Shown here piece by piece: positions 33,101 to 44,712 of a stretch of DNA of 64,000 nt. The DNA is from Endomychus coccineus (Eukaryota; Arthropoda; Insecta; Coleoptera; Endomychidae), in NCBI GenBank assembly GCA_958510875.1, contig OY294070.1:113936703-114000702 (forward strand), in the 5' to 3' direction. A program made the position numbers and the translations under genes. Positions within the stretch are counted from its first letter, which is position 1. Each line of letters opens with the position of its first letter. The notes beneath the pieces are model-generated. The model saw only the letters and a list, made by a program, of their open reading frames with translations, was not told the DNA's origin and did not search any database.

Positions 33101-36100
33101 TTTGAGATATTTAGAGAGTCTAGCTTCAGGGCACTGTTGCCAGATTAAAAATAACTACTGAGAACGAGGAATTAATTGTAAAATTTAAAAAATTATTAGA
33201 AAAACAGGAAATAAAATGAAGAATGATCAACAAGGCTGAGCCTCCTTAGCCTCCTTCGAGGAGCCGCCACTGTGTTTTGGATGTTTTAAAATTTCTATTG
33301 ATTCTTGAAATTGTGGTTATGATCCAAAAGGTGATTCGCTTAATTAAAAGTCCAATGCATAAATCAGTCAAGTCCATTTTTGGCCAAAATTATCTTATAT
33401 CGTATTCTTTCATAGTTTCAAATTCTGAATCGTCCCGCATATAAACCGTTCTGTGGTGTATTGTTGGTTGTCTACCTCCTGATGCTATACTAAGATTTAG
33501 ACAAGTCCAGGCCTTGTCTGGTTCTTGCAAAGTATCAATATATTTGATTTTAGATTTAAAAAACCATTCGAAACAGTAGTTTGTGAAGAACCCTTCCAAA
33601 AAGAATAAAAATTCATATTCTCCAAATACAGAATCATGAGATAGGAAAAATTAGGCATGGAGATAGTACAAAATGTGGAAGCCGTATTCACTATTTTCAA
33701 CCCCTTTCGAAATAGAGGACAAGCGGAACTTGCATAACGTGTTATCATTACCAAATGGAGTAAGTAAACTGTACAGAAATAAGAAAGCTTATAAAAATAA
33801 ATTTGAACATGTGATGTCTGTAGACAAAAATTATGTACCCCCAATGTGACCAATACCAATACTACGATATAGAAGAATAAGTACCAAAAAACCTTTTTGC
33901 CAGACAATAATCAAACTTCTATGTTAGAATTTTATGACGATGAATAGATTGTCCTACAAATTGTAGTAGATACTATTAGTTTACTCCATTTGAAAAACTA
34001 GAATAAATTTCATTCTCAACATTTTGTTTTTGTTTTATTACACTTATTGCTTGGAAAAAACTTCCAACATATCGTTTATCTAGAGCAGAAACAAAGTTGG
34101 TGCCAGGACAGGTCCTTGTGGAACCCCAGTTTTAATAGCCATTGTATCGGAATGAAACTCCTTCAACCACCATATGGAGATCTATTTCAGAGAAAAATCG
34201 ATAGTAAGCAACAAAGTTGAGGCGGCAAATCATATGACGGAAGTTTTCCAAGAAGGCTTTGCTGCCAGATCAATACTCTCTATAGTACAAGACCTGAACG
34301 CTGAGTACAAAAGTCAACAAGAGGCTTTCAGACAATATCGCTTAGTCTTAATGGCGCGTACCAGGTATTGTTTGTGACAGGTGATAAATATTACAATTAA
34401 ATAGAGTTTCAACTTTTTATTGTGAGAAATTATATTTTTCCCTGTTCCTAAGGTGTGCTCGTGTGATTGGAACGTATTTTTAAATGGAAATAAGCGTGTA
34501 TAAGAGTGTAATGACTGAATAAATTGCGTTGCAAGATGGCTCCCTAAGTGACTGTTTATGTTGGTTCTTACCGAATTTTGTGTCGTACGTTCAGTTTACT
34601 GTCTATTGTCAGTTAATAACTTATGCCGAATATATGTTGTGTTCCTGACTGCAAAGAGAAATTACAACAGTGGGCAAAAACTTCGAACGTTTAGTTTTCC
34701 TGAAGATTTTGAACCACGGAACTAATGGATATTGAGTGTCCCTGTGAAAGATTTCATGATAAAAAGAATAGCAGATAAGGTAAGTGTAAATTTTGTCTAT
34801 TGTTTTAAAATTGGAACAAATTGGAAACAAAATATGTCTGTATTATGAGTCCTAATAATGCACTCCACGGCAAAGCCATGATCAATTTCTCTAAACACAA
34901 AAAATGATATTTTAGAATATTATTATTGGCTTGACACACGGCAACTCATTTTGTGGTTAACGGAATCAATAATCTTTCAATGTTTCCGTATAAATCAAAC
35001 AGGAGATGATGTGGCAGACTGTTCAGTAACAGTCCTGATTATCCACTCCCGTGGTAATAACGAGATAATGATCTGTAAGAAAGCAACTGGACACTAGGTC
35101 CAGCTATGATAACCTTTTGGCAGTGTAAGAGAGCAAGTGAAGTTTCTTCCAATTGGTTTGGCAGAAGTGAAAAATGGCGAATAATGAGAAGAACTCAAAA
35201 TGACAGAATACTTTTCAATGATTTGTATTTTCCATTATTATGATACCTCTATCTACATATTCTACCGTTTGTTCAACTAACAACATCAACTTTGCTTGAG
35301 ACAGTGCAGTGCACTTTATACAAATATACATTGGAGAATATAAGGAATGTTGTTTTCACAACGTATTAGAATTGAAAGCTCATGCGGAAAGCGATTCTGG
35401 AATAAACATGATTTTCAGAGAGATTTCGACACTGATTCAGTCTCACAACTAGTCATAGACCGCACCGATTATAGTATCTGTGATAGTTCGTAAAAGATAG
35501 GCATATATTCGTGCTTCTGCTATGAGGACACATTTCATCGTTTCAACTAGAAAGAATCTTGTCTTGTTTTCTCTTCCTGCTCTTATCAACTTGTGAATGC
35601 TAAGATACTAATTTTGAAACGTACAGTTAGTTCAGAGCAGTGGCGGCTTCTCGAAGGAGGCTAAGGAGGCTCAGCCTCCTCACCAATTTATCTTAATGAT
35701 CATTCTCCATTTTATTCCCTGTTTCTCTGATAATTTTTTAAATCTTACAATTAATTCCCCGTTCTCAGTAGTTATTTTTAATCTGGCGACAGTGGCCAGA
35801 GGCTAGATTCTCTATATATCTCAAACGCTAAATACGTGTGGTCAACATAGTTGCCGTTTTCCAAGCAGTTCAATTGCTAGATAGGGTAAAAGAGCGAATA
35901 TGGCAACACCCTATGGAGGCTAGCTTCTCGTACGGAATCGTCAGTCGAATGAAATACGATTACGTGCTACCGCCCTTCCGCTAGAAGAATGCGACACTTG
36001 TCGTGTTCCGTTAGTTCTTGTTTTTGTACCGCGAGGCGAAGTAAGGTTAAGTAGTTAAGTTATAATTTATCTAATCGTTGAACGTTAAAATGATGAGTGA

Positions 36101-37464
36101 CTTAGTTGCTGGGTTCTAAGAAAATCCATTTAGTGGATTAACATATGATAGAAAAGTGTTTTGTTAAAAATAAACGGCCTTTACCGGATTTGAAAGGATT
36201 AGTGGTGACGATGACAGGTATGTTTCAAAATCGAAATACACAATAAATTATATTGCTTGCTATTTACATCTGATACAACTTCATGATGATTTGAAAAATT
36301 TAGCTCGTGGTATAGATAGACATGAAAAATCGCAGGAACATATTACATCGAGTATTAAGTTTAAATTAACCGGTAAACAGAATATTGTTGAAGGAGGAAA
36401 ACATATAATTTGGTAGACAAGAAACTACATTATAAACAACTTTTTTTATGAAATTTTAGATACAATTAAAGGTCAAATTGAGATTAGCTTTTCCGATTTA
36501 CATGAATTGAAGTTTTTCGACTTGACGAATAGAAGATTTTTCGAATCTTTTTCAAAAGAGTTTCCCAATACACTTTTAGATAACTTAGTTCTAAAATATG
36601 AATTTTTTGATAAAATAGCACTGCACAATGAATTATGGGTTATATACCTACTCGGATAAAGATATTTTAGGCCAGTACGACATTCACGCCGATATGATAA
36701 AATATATGATAGACAATGATTTGCAACAAGTTTTACCTCAGTTTTATAAACTACTTTGTTCGACAGTCACCATTCCTGTCACGTCGGCATCGGTGGAGAG
36801 ATCATTTTCTACTCTCAAACGAATTAAAACTTACATGCGAAATACAATGGGCCAAAATCGTTTATACAATGTTAGTTTGATATCTATTGAAAAAGATTTA
36901 GTAAAACACTTAAAACAAAATGATACATTTTATGATAATATTATTGATCATTTTTTGCAAACTAAAGACCGTAGAATTCCGTTAATATATAGAAAAAGTT
37001 AATAAAAATAATAAAAAAAAACAAAATATGAAAAATTTCAAAAAAAAAATAAAAATATCAAAAATCCAAAGAAAAAAAAAACGAATAAAAAATTTTTTTC
37101 CAAGAGAAACTCTACACCTCCACGTTGGTTCTTGCTTGGCCACAATTAATTTTGTCACTGGATTAGCTGGTACGGTCGCTGTGCAAAGGTTAAATTTATT
37201 GGCTGGATAGAGTATATTTCTACAAGAACGTTTTATGTCCAGCCTCCTCTCTTAAAAAGTTCACGAGCCGCCACTGGTTCAGAGTTGTTAGAGAAAAGGA
37301 AAGTGTAGCATTCTCGTATTTCTAATATTATTTCCTGAGATTTGGTACTTACTCTTTGTAGGGGGAGGTTTTTCTACTTCCTGAGGTGAGTTATTTTCGA
37401 ACCATTTACCATTATTCAAATGAACTAATGATAAGAGCACTAGTAATCCATGCAAAATTTTCAT
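27138..37464 (-). CDS. two-exon secreted helical protein, 146 residues
   Basis: Exon 1 (37464-37353) starts MKILHGLLVLLSLVHLNNG, a clear signal peptide probably cut after Gly19. It continues KWFENNSPQEVEKPPPTK and ends at a strong GTAAGT donor in phase 1. Exon 2 (27466-27138) follows CTTGTTTCAG in phase 1: IKSTASPSIFNYLSDLRLL, LTTIVELVQKQDV, FMKVVLILLHKFLTFIHPIY, FVKLKSNTHVS, then a polar C-terminus ending QFLSSLFS. No cysteines in the mature part. The helical core aligns with exon 3 of the plus-strand gene (same FM....I.ILL..F....FVK) and more weakly with 16547-16297. The intron is 9,886 bp and holds a mariner, three hAT insertions and other repeats. Exon 1 could instead serve the exon at 16547, which has the same phase. 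Function unknown. Confidence 0.6.
27467..28330. other. intron; nothing recognised
   Basis: No repeat or coding motif seen. Confidence 0.4.
28332..29345 (+). pseudogene. transposon-like protein with WSDNC..N motif, decayed
   Basis: Two consecutive frames read as one protein with stops: a basic start (KKHIKRTPAVRKRTQND), then RRKYSYEYFLYIRGVKIRVSQ, then ILWSDNCVSQNKSSIMSF, then QKFSEPGHSNDQEIDSAQN. The tail reads KHLTEMLPYLPEEERLFYN and is followed by a lysine-rich end. I know the combination of WSDNC.(G)QN, a QKF.E.GHS..E.D segment and a lysine-rich tail from multicopy insect proteins presumed to be transposon-encoded, but I cannot name the superfamily with confidence. In-frame stops at about 28573, 29098 and 29216 show it is dead. 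Confidence 0.5.
30155..30831 (-). mobile_element. hAT element (family 1), 677 bp internal-deletion copy
   Basis: The ends are CAGGCGCGGATCTGG and, on the right, GTATCCGCGCCTG, an inverted pair, each followed inward by a long G or C tract. The flanking 8 bases ACGGTATC (30147-30154 and 30832-30839) are identical, the standard hAT target-site duplication. The insertion splits the mariner coding region. Only the C-terminal end of the transposase remains inside. Confidence 0.93.
30330..30701 (-). pseudogene. hAT transposase C-terminus (family 1)
   Basis: 123 residues ending the hAT dimerisation domain: YPTIKLILKVLCTMPVSVAT, AERSFSALRRLKTWLRSRMG, then ERLNGLALLHIHRDFDVDVE and IIDRFANAYQRKC. The AERSFS.L.RLKTWLRS.M motif is diagnostic. 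The catalytic RNase H-like core and BED finger are missing, so the copy cannot move itself. Confidence 0.85.
31341..33272 (-). mobile_element. hAT element (family 2), copy 1
   Basis: The element is bounded by CAGTGACGGCTCGTGAACTT and, at the right, GGAGCCGCCACTG. The 8-bp duplications TGTTTTGG at 31333-31340 and 33273-33280 are identical. The inner terminal sequences are shared with 35638-37276. The C-terminal transposase domain lies at 31932-31546 and a decayed remainder continues to about 32700. Length 1,932 bp. Confidence 0.93.
31546..31932 (-). pseudogene. hAT transposase C-terminus (family 2, copy 1)
   Basis: It reads MIKYMIDNDLQQVLPQFYKL, then VTIPVTSASVERSFSTLKRI, then TYMRNTMNQNRLYNFSLIS and IIDHFSQIKDRRISL, a hAT dimerisation domain. 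The C-terminal run of Lys comes from an A-rich stretch. The upstream catalytic part (31933-32700) is broken. Confidence 0.85.
33281..34080 (-). other. unidentified open frames with hydrophobic segments
   Basis: A 136-codon minus-strand frame (33907-33497) begins MSGKKVFWYLFFYIVVLVLV and has two or three further hydrophobic stretches. An overlapping frame (33599-33390) reads KAWTCLNLSIASGGRQPTIH. They may be pieces of one decayed membrane protein, but I cannot assign a family, and no splice context supports a gene. Confidence 0.25.
34085..34270 (-). mobile_element. non-LTR retrotransposon fragment
   Basis: Matches 24150-24320 (shared CCTGTGGAACCCCAG-type block, AACAAAGTTGAGGC, CATATGACGGAAGTTT, CAAGAAGGCTTTG). 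It is the reverse transcriptase region around the GVPQG motif on the minus strand. No open frame. Confidence 0.7.
34271..34560 (+). repeat. dispersed repeat, second copy
   Basis: Diverged copy of 5600-5890 in the same orientation. It sits 60 bp ahead of a THAP-like exon, so it may be the 5' end of a THAP-encoding transposon. Confidence 0.5.
34624..34780 (+). pseudogene. THAP-domain exon remnant
   Basis: It starts MPNICCVPDCKE (first Cys pair). After a one-base frameshift it gives NYNSGQKLRTFSFPEDFE and WILSVPVKDFMIK, then a good donor GTAAGT at about 34781. The C-x-x-x-C spacing, the F-x-FP segment and the W are those of a THAP zinc finger. A frameshift and an in-frame stop before the W inactivate it. 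The likely source is a P-type transposon. The His/Cys-bearing second half would be in a following exon that I did not find. Confidence 0.6.
34781..35637. other. no gene seen
   Basis: No motif recognised. Ends at the target duplication of the hAT at 35638. Confidence 0.4.
35638..37276 (+). mobile_element. hAT element (family 2), copy 2
   Basis: Bounded by CAGTGGCGGCTTCTCGAAGG and ACGAGCCGCCACTG. The flanking duplications GTTCAGAG at 35630-35637 and 37277-37284 are identical. It is 1,639 bp and in the opposite orientation to copy 1, which it closely matches near both ends and over the transposase C-terminus. Confidence 0.93.
36628..37002 (+). pseudogene. hAT transposase C-terminus (family 2, copy 2)
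   Basis: It reads DMIKYMIDNDLQQVLPQFYK, then VTIPVTSASVERSFSTLKRI and IIDHFLQTKDRRIPL, nearly identical to 31546-31932 on the other strand. The N-terminal half of the transposase upstream is frameshifted (36130-36620). Confidence 0.88.
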
Positions 37465-38000
37465 TACGTACAAATTTTTATTTTGTACTTAGTTCTGTTT
37501 CTAACTAAAGAAGCATTGGAATGACTGTTGCCTTCAATTTAGTGATATCATTTGAAACTTACGTATAGGGGTATTATCAGGAACAAATTACAAAATGACA
37601 TACCTATTCGCAATCTAAACATTAAATTAATGATATCTAATCAGTAAAGTGAATGTTGACGTATGGCATTGTATATTGGTTCACAAACATATAGTTCATA
37701 ACATAAGAACATTCTTAATGCTGCAACGTTTTACAAATTGCAATATTATTTATTGACTCCCATTGAATATGGGAAGCAAAAAAACACAATTTGCTAGCGT
37801 TTATTGTTACCAGCTCTAAAATATGGTGTGGCGACCTGTATTTATGAAAGTCAATTCAACGGGAATCTGAGGCAGCTAAGCCTTACTTGACACCATTTCT
37901 GATCGGAAATGATGTTTCCTCACATGTTTCGACTAGGATAATACCGGGCAACTGCGATTCAAAACTATTGCCTGTGATTCCGTCAATTTGCCTGCAACAG
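37465..38000. other. upstream region of the minus-strand secreted gene
   Basis: The promoter should lie just above 37464 on the minus strand. A weak AAATAAAA-like box lies within 25 bp of the ATG, but there is no convincing TATA. No other feature. Confidence 0.3.
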
Positions 38001-38009
38001 TGACAACAC

Positions 38010-39130
38010 GTCTATTGGTTCCAGATAGCTGTTTGGCTCTTCTCATGAGGTCATTAGTAGGACGAGTCAGACGATAAATGCACTGATCAACCATCTCCAC
38101 TTGAGAAAATGTATGAAGAACCTAGATGTTCCAACACCATCGGCCGGAAAGCAGATATCCCATCTTCCTGAAGCAATTCAAATTTTGTTAACCTACCTGA
38201 CGGCCGATTCATATCAAACAAATAAATAAGTGGTTTGTGATCTGGATGAATAATGAATTTTCGTCCAAACAAATATCGCCTAGTTTTTTTCACAGCGCAC
38301 ACAATTGCCAAAAGATCTTCCTGTATAGTGCAATGATTTTTTCTGCATTGTTCAACGTTCGTCTAGCAAAAGCAACTGGTCTATCGTTATTATTAGATAT
38401 TGTGTGAATCCTGTTGGGCATATGGACTAAATAAATAAAATGGTTCCTATTGCACAACCAGAAGCGTCTGTCTTTAAAATGAATTTACTGTTTCAGGAAG
38501 GTCGCTTACTGCAAAAATGGCAGATTCAGCTATTTTTCTCCAAGACCTCAGATGTAATTTGACATCCATACAAATACAATACGACCTTTTTTCGACAATC
38601 TATTTGATGGCGCAGCAATTTGAGCGAAACCAGGGATACATTTCCTAGAGTAATTTGTTTCGTTTTGCTGGAATTTTTAGATACCGGGTAGTTTTAAGTA
38701 ATTCTTGTTTTTTTTTTGATCAGGCGATATTCCACCAGAAGATATTGAGTGCCCTAAATACAAATGGAATTTTTTGTTAGAAAATTGCGTTTGAGGGGAT
38801 TCAATTTTAATTTAGTTTTTTCTGAGTCGATCCAAAACCTAATGTGAACAGTTGAATTGAGAGACATTATCATCTGCGAAGTTTTCGATTATCGATCACT
38901 ATCTTCTAACGTTATTACCAATTTTACGTGATTTTTTGGTACTAGAAGCAAAGGTGCTGACCATTCTGAAGCAGGTGGCTCAATAAAACCATTGTAGAAC
39001 ATTTTATTTACTTGATTTTTTGTTTTTTGGCGATATGGAAGTCGATACATGGCTTGTTGTCTGATGGAAACGTATCGCGAATAGCTAAAACCAGATTACG
39101 TGTTTCCAGGTGGTGATTGAAAAGCACAAT
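38010..39130 (-). mobile_element. gypsy-type LTR retrotransposon pol remnant
   Basis: Read on the minus strand from 39130: GFIEPPASEWSAPLLLVPK (start of reverse transcriptase, S-x-W-x-S-P motif), then broken text. Then come DRPVAFARRTL-like pieces and an uninterrupted stretch LLAIVCAVKKTRRYLFGRKF with DHKPLIYLFD, the RT/RNase H connection of gypsy pol. Several frameshifts. Terminal repeats were not identified. Confidence 0.8.
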
Positions 39131-42100
39131 TCTGCAAAAGCAATTTGCTGTATCATAAACCTCAGATTTATCTAATGATCACATTTCGGCTGCATATGCT
39201 CATTGTATCATTTGTATCTAACTTCAGCTATTCAAATGGAATTATAGTATTTCAATAAACCATAACGTCAACCGTATTTTTCTGATTGTAAATATATTGT
39301 AATAATCTGAAAGGCTGGTATTTGGGAGCAAGTTATTGAACTTATTTATGATGTTATTACCCACAAGCCAGGTAAACCAAATTTAGCTCAGATATTACTA
39401 GGTTATGTATTTTTATTGTTCCCTCCGGTCAAAGCCCTATGGGATCCTATGAGGCTACGGAGAGTGAAAACCTTATTGTAACTATTGCTATGATAGCTAC
39501 TCTTTTATGCAACTCGAGGGTTGCGGAGATAGAAGAATGCAGGGTACACTGCGAGAAGTGCCCTGTCGTTGGTAGTATGGTTTAAAATTAGCTGCCACCA
39601 GTCCCCTTTTTCAGATGTTTTAGAGAATAGTTCAGGGAACGAAACTAGACTCGAAGGAGTTCCTCTCCAGTAGCACTTGGTATAAATAGTTTAGTAGCGG
39701 GGCCCTTCCTGGCCGATTTATACACTTCTAGTATGACAGCTTCACGTTGCTAACTATGATCAGAATAACAATCACGACAGGATTGTTCTCTTCCACTATA
39801 ACGCTATCTAAGGGATGGTGTATCAATGAAGAACAATGAGAACAGTATAAGTTGTATATTGGTGAAAAGTTAATTGTATACAAAATAAAACAATAAAGAT
39901 TACACGGATGTATATATAAGTATAAATACTAAGTCCCATACATATAAACTTAAAGGGAAAAATATGTCATATAACCAACAAGAACAAACAATGAATTTAA
40001 ATTAAACCAAATTTAAGTTTGATATTAGATATCTGAATAGTTTATAAAAAACAATATATAATAAATTGCATAAAACTTTATCGAGGCCGATCAATCAGTG
40101 AATTATCGATTTGCCTGATGTAACGATGCCAGGGAGTTGTTTCTTTGGGGGCTAACCTTAATTCTGAAATGGATCTACCACTCTGATGGAGTAACTATTG
40201 TTATAAAGTGAACCAGAGGGGCCACTGATAGTAAGATTGAGATCCCAGAAGGGTGACTCTCTAAATAAATCCCCTGTTGTTTTTATCCACAGCTACCTGG
40301 TTCGTTATGTATCGGTAGATCGAGTGATTTATACAACAAAATAATCAATATAAGGAAACCCTAGTTTTCCCGATGAACTCAAACACTTTCTCTCAAATTC
40401 GCCGCTGATGGCTAACTCTCCCTGTCCTTAAAGATCAGGGTCTCAATAGGGGTTTTAAGAACCCTTCAAATACTAAATAAAATACCCCTATTACAACTTT
40501 TAAATAATGAGCTTTTCCCAAATGATTATATCTTTGACTCTACAATTACGGTAACTCTGATTCCAATTATACCTCTCCTAAGTAGGTCCCCTAAGTACCC
40601 TATAAAATATGAGAAATTCGCAGATGGATCGATACACTTCTAGTAAGTCAAAATACCCTATTAATGCTTACATTTACCGGGGTGATGACCTCAGAATTTT
40701 TAGCTTGAACACAGACTAAACAGCTTTCTCTAAAGACTTACCCTGACTTAGTACTTAATCCTTAATCCACAGGGTAACTTAGACACTTGAGCTTACACTT
40801 CACGGCTTACACAAAATGTATTACGCGGCGTCTTTTTGTTAATTTTATAAATTACACCACGAAGCTAGTTCTCTCTCGCACCCAGATCAAAATTATCTAA
40901 ACGTTAAAGGCAACAAATTCTCCAAAATATCAAATTACTATAGACTTCTATCATCAAGTTACTAATGACGTTCTCCACAATTTCTTTTATAGGTTATTAT
41001 AGATTCTAGTTACCAAATAATATTCCCTAAATAGCAAATGATATTAAAGTAAAATGTAAGTTCTCTTGAACTGGTACTTGAAATGATTTAAGGTGAATGA
41101 AAATAAACTATAAGAATGATACAAATTGATTTGAATGACTTAATTTACTTTGAGTAATAACGAAAGAGTAATATAGTTGCAAAAATTAGAAATCTTGTAA
41201 CTTGTAATACAACAAAAACAATCAATTGACTACGTTAAAAAATATTAATTAAAAGAATTAAAGGATCTGACTTTGAGAGAGAGACTGAGCTATATGTACA
41301 ATGAACTAGCTTACCCAACAAGGCACGAAAAAAAAAGAACTGGAACTGCTCTTGCAAAAGAGTTTTCATTTTTATAATTTGTCTCCCCCCCGAAATTGGC
41401 CTCCTGATTCGCTAACATAAAATTCAAACGGACCAATGAAGTTGGTTGTATCCCGTTGCACCTTGCACTAATACACAAATCTGTATTTAGAGTTGCCTGT
41501 ATTCCCACATCGAGGGGCAGTGAGTGACCACAAAAAATGATTTCTCCAAACCCTGCTGACTAAGTAATTAACTCCGTATGCGTAGAAAGTGCAAGGTCCG
41601 CGGAATAGCGCCTCGAAGGCTCTAATTCTTAAAAATCACGTACAACTTGTAAAAGGTATTAGATGGCGTATCTCTGGCGCCAGACAGGAATTCCATTATT
41701 TCAATCTGAATAAAACTCTAATTGTTGAATATAGAATGTATATGTATAGTCTGTTCCTGTCAGGAATTTAGAAATTTTAGATTTGAAATGCCCGTAAAAA
41801 CGGAACTACACTCTACGGAATGATTTGAGTTGTACTCTCATGTGTCAAGTATTCCTGGTTTACTTAGAGTGGCTTAATTTTCGGGAGTTTGCTCATGCTT
41901 ACGCTACTTTGATTCAATCGTAAAAAAAAATAATAATCCCTCGGATTATTACAATATATCACACGCATATGTTTGACATGAAAAAGTGTCCGAAATTCTC
42001 ATTTTAAGATGCAAGTGACGTCGAAGTGTGAAGATGCAGTGTATTTTCTGTGTTCACTCTGTGGTGTAATGGTGTAAATAGATGAAATGCCAGAATAAAT

Positions 42101-42412
42101 AGAAGCTATAATAGTTCATTCGTAATATAATGGATCTCCAATAAGTAAAGACCAATTGAAACTGAAAAATGTAATTAACACGTTAAATAAAAGGAATAAT
42201 AGTTGTATAAATGGAGTTTGATAAAAAGTAGAATCACTTCTTTTAAAAATTTGCAGTCCAGCTTCTCCACTAGCCCTTGCCCCTTGATGAATTGATATGG
42301 CAAGTGATGATAACAGTTCGCCTGATGTTGTTTTATTCTGAGCAATTTTCGAAATTCAAAGGATGCATCCGCCCCTTATAAGCCCTCCATCCGGACGCCT
42401 ATCAATACAATG
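39131..42412. other. long stretch without recognised genes
   Basis: No coding motif found on either strand. 40130-41580 is richer in C than its surroundings. ATACACTTCTAGTA occurs twice (about 39720 and 40633), which may hint at a diverged duplicated terminal repeat, but I could not delimit it. Confidence 0.35.
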
Positions 42413-43798
42413 TATAGGCTGTTTATTGAGTACTTCTACAAGCTTTGAATCTCTAAAGGGTGACTGAATTTCAAGATAAAAAGTATGGACATGGGTCTTG
42501 GTTCTTGAGATAGAGGGCGACCATTTTTTTATTGGTCTTTTGTTTATATTTTTGTTCAATAAAATGGTAATTTGACAAAATTCTGGATACTGGGAGTAGG
42601 TATTAATGATGAGAAATCCACGTATGTACTTGTTCTTTGTTCAATGTTAGAGGGCGCCACATACAGTGTTGGACCTGAATTTAAATGACCATAACTTTCT
42701 TGTGTCGCACTGTATGTCAAAAATGACATACAGTGACTGAACATACCTATTCCCCATTCAAGTTTACACACAAAAGCTAGTGACAAACTTAGATCATTCC
42801 CAAGACTAAGACTAAACTACTTCTATCAATAAGTTAATAATATTTACAATAATTTCTGAAAATGAGCGCTGCCTAGTGCCTAACGTATGCATCAATTCGC
42901 CTTAACATTGATTGACTTGTGCCAGTTTCACAAAGTTTTGCATGAATATTAGTAAAAGTTTGGACATGTGGGACCACTCGTTGAGGAAATCACTTCTGAT
43001 TCATTCGTCTTGCAGCTTGTGTATAACCGTGAGCCATTCCACAGGTGAAATGAATGTTTGTCATTTCCACTTTGGTATATTGGTACATTTTGAATACAAC
43101 ACACAATGAATTATTACATCAAAATGACAGAAACCACTGTATGTTTTTCAAATCAACTGTCATGACTGATTCTGCTGCCATGGAAACATCTGGAGTGTTT
43201 TCCAAGGCTTGCTATGCATGTACCAACTGTTTTCTTGTTCACTGCCGTCGCAGTCGAAAGATGCAGCACGCTTTTTGCGCATTTTTATTATTATCTAATT
43301 TTCCCTAATTTGATGATAGTAACTTGTACAGTGATAGTTTAACATAGAACATGACACTAAATAGGTATTTGTTTCGCTTATTCTTCAAGAATTAATGATT
43401 CAACTTACAAAATTTCAACGCCGGTTTAAATTTAAGCCCGATTTTTTCCAAAACGACTGCCTTCAGCGACAAATACTGAGAGTACCTTTTGTATATGAAA
43501 TTGAACGGAGAATAGGTATGTTCAGTCAAAAATGACATACATTGCGACACAATAAAGTGTAGTGGCGCCCTCTAACATCAAACAAAACATTTGAGTTTTT
43601 CATCATTATAACGCCTTGTATCCCAAATTACGTCAAATTGCCATGTTATTGAACAAAAATATTATCAATAAGCCAAATGAATTTTTTTTTGACGCCCTGT
43701 ATCTCAAGAATAAAGCCGTTGCGGACCTATGTACTTTTTATTCTCAAATTAGTCAAAGATTCACCCTTCAGAGTTTGTACTTAATAAACATCCTATAT
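42413..43798. mobile_element. long-inverted-repeat DNA transposon, ~1.4 kb
   Basis: The left end TATAGGCTGTTTATTGAGTA is mirrored by the right end TACTTAATAAACATCCTATA. Matches continue for about 330 bp: AAGGGTGA, ATAAAAAGTA, CTTGAGATA, TTGTTCAATAA, GAGGGCGCCAC, TGACATACA and TGAACATACCTATTC all occur in mirrored order. TA is the likely target. The central part (about 42770-43490) contains no intact transposase; a minus-strand segment near 43000 may be a remnant. Probably Tc1/mariner superfamily. Confidence 0.8.
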
Positions 43799-44640
43799 AC
43801 AAGCTGAAGTATCAATAAGCCATAAAAGAGTATGAATTGAGAGAATTATGAATATATGCGCCAGAGGAATGGAAAACCTGAACATCATTAGGCTCAGAAA
43901 ACGAATATTTTTTACTTGGACGTATTAAAATAATCAACCTCGGAATAAACGAACAACGAGCATCTCCAAGATATTGTAACCAAAATTGTACTAGTCCGAA
44001 TCGTAAGGATGCCAATATGCAATGGACTGTCAAAGAAAAATGAGACAAAAACCTCAAAATCTTCGGAATATCTTCTATTGGACATTTATTGACAAGGCGA
44101 ATTTATCTGCCACTTTCGTGAAAAACTAGAATCAAATGAATATATGAATATATTCATTCATTTCATATTGGCTTCAGCCAGATATGAATGATAAGGTTTC
44201 TCTAGTCTAGATGGATCAGTAAAGCTACTAACTAATAGTTCTAGACAGCTGTTCTGGTCTTCTGATAGAGCTCATAAGTAGAATGAGATGTGTGCGGCAT
44301 TGACTTTTTCTCTTGGAATCAGACCTACTCCACACATTGCTATCTAGCAATAAGAGGTACATTGAACTATATTTCGCAATAGTATTTTTTAATCGTATTT
44401 TCGAAAATACAGTATAATGCCACAAAATTGGTCCTAATATTGATAAGAATTTTTCACAAATCGACTAGGTGGAAATGAGAATATTTTCTAATCATTTTAA
44501 CACCTCTGCACTTTATAAAAAATATAAATGTCATTGATTAATACATTATTTAATGTCCCCCAATCAATTCTCTACTGAATTTCAATAAACAGAACAATAG
44601 CAATATAGGGCGTTTTATTTGCATCTTATCGTTTTCGTTA
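43799..44640. other. no gene seen; dispersed motif 44160-44290
   Basis: Bases 44228-44290 are a diverged copy of 7078-7140 and 38010-38070; 44190-44215 matches 7940-7975 in reverse. Nothing else recognised. Confidence 0.4.
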
Positions 44641-44654
44641 ATTGAAAGTTCGGT

Positions 44655-44661
44655 TATATAT
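44655..44661 (+). promoter_or_regulatory. TATA box of the plus-strand secreted gene
   Basis: TATATAT, 52 bases before the ATG at 44713. Transcription would start about 30 bases downstream, which puts the two out-of-frame ATGs near 44670 outside the transcript. Confidence 0.45.
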
Positions 44662-44712
44662 GGAACTCTATGATGAATTCTAAATCATTTAGAGAAATTA
44701 AATAGAAATATA

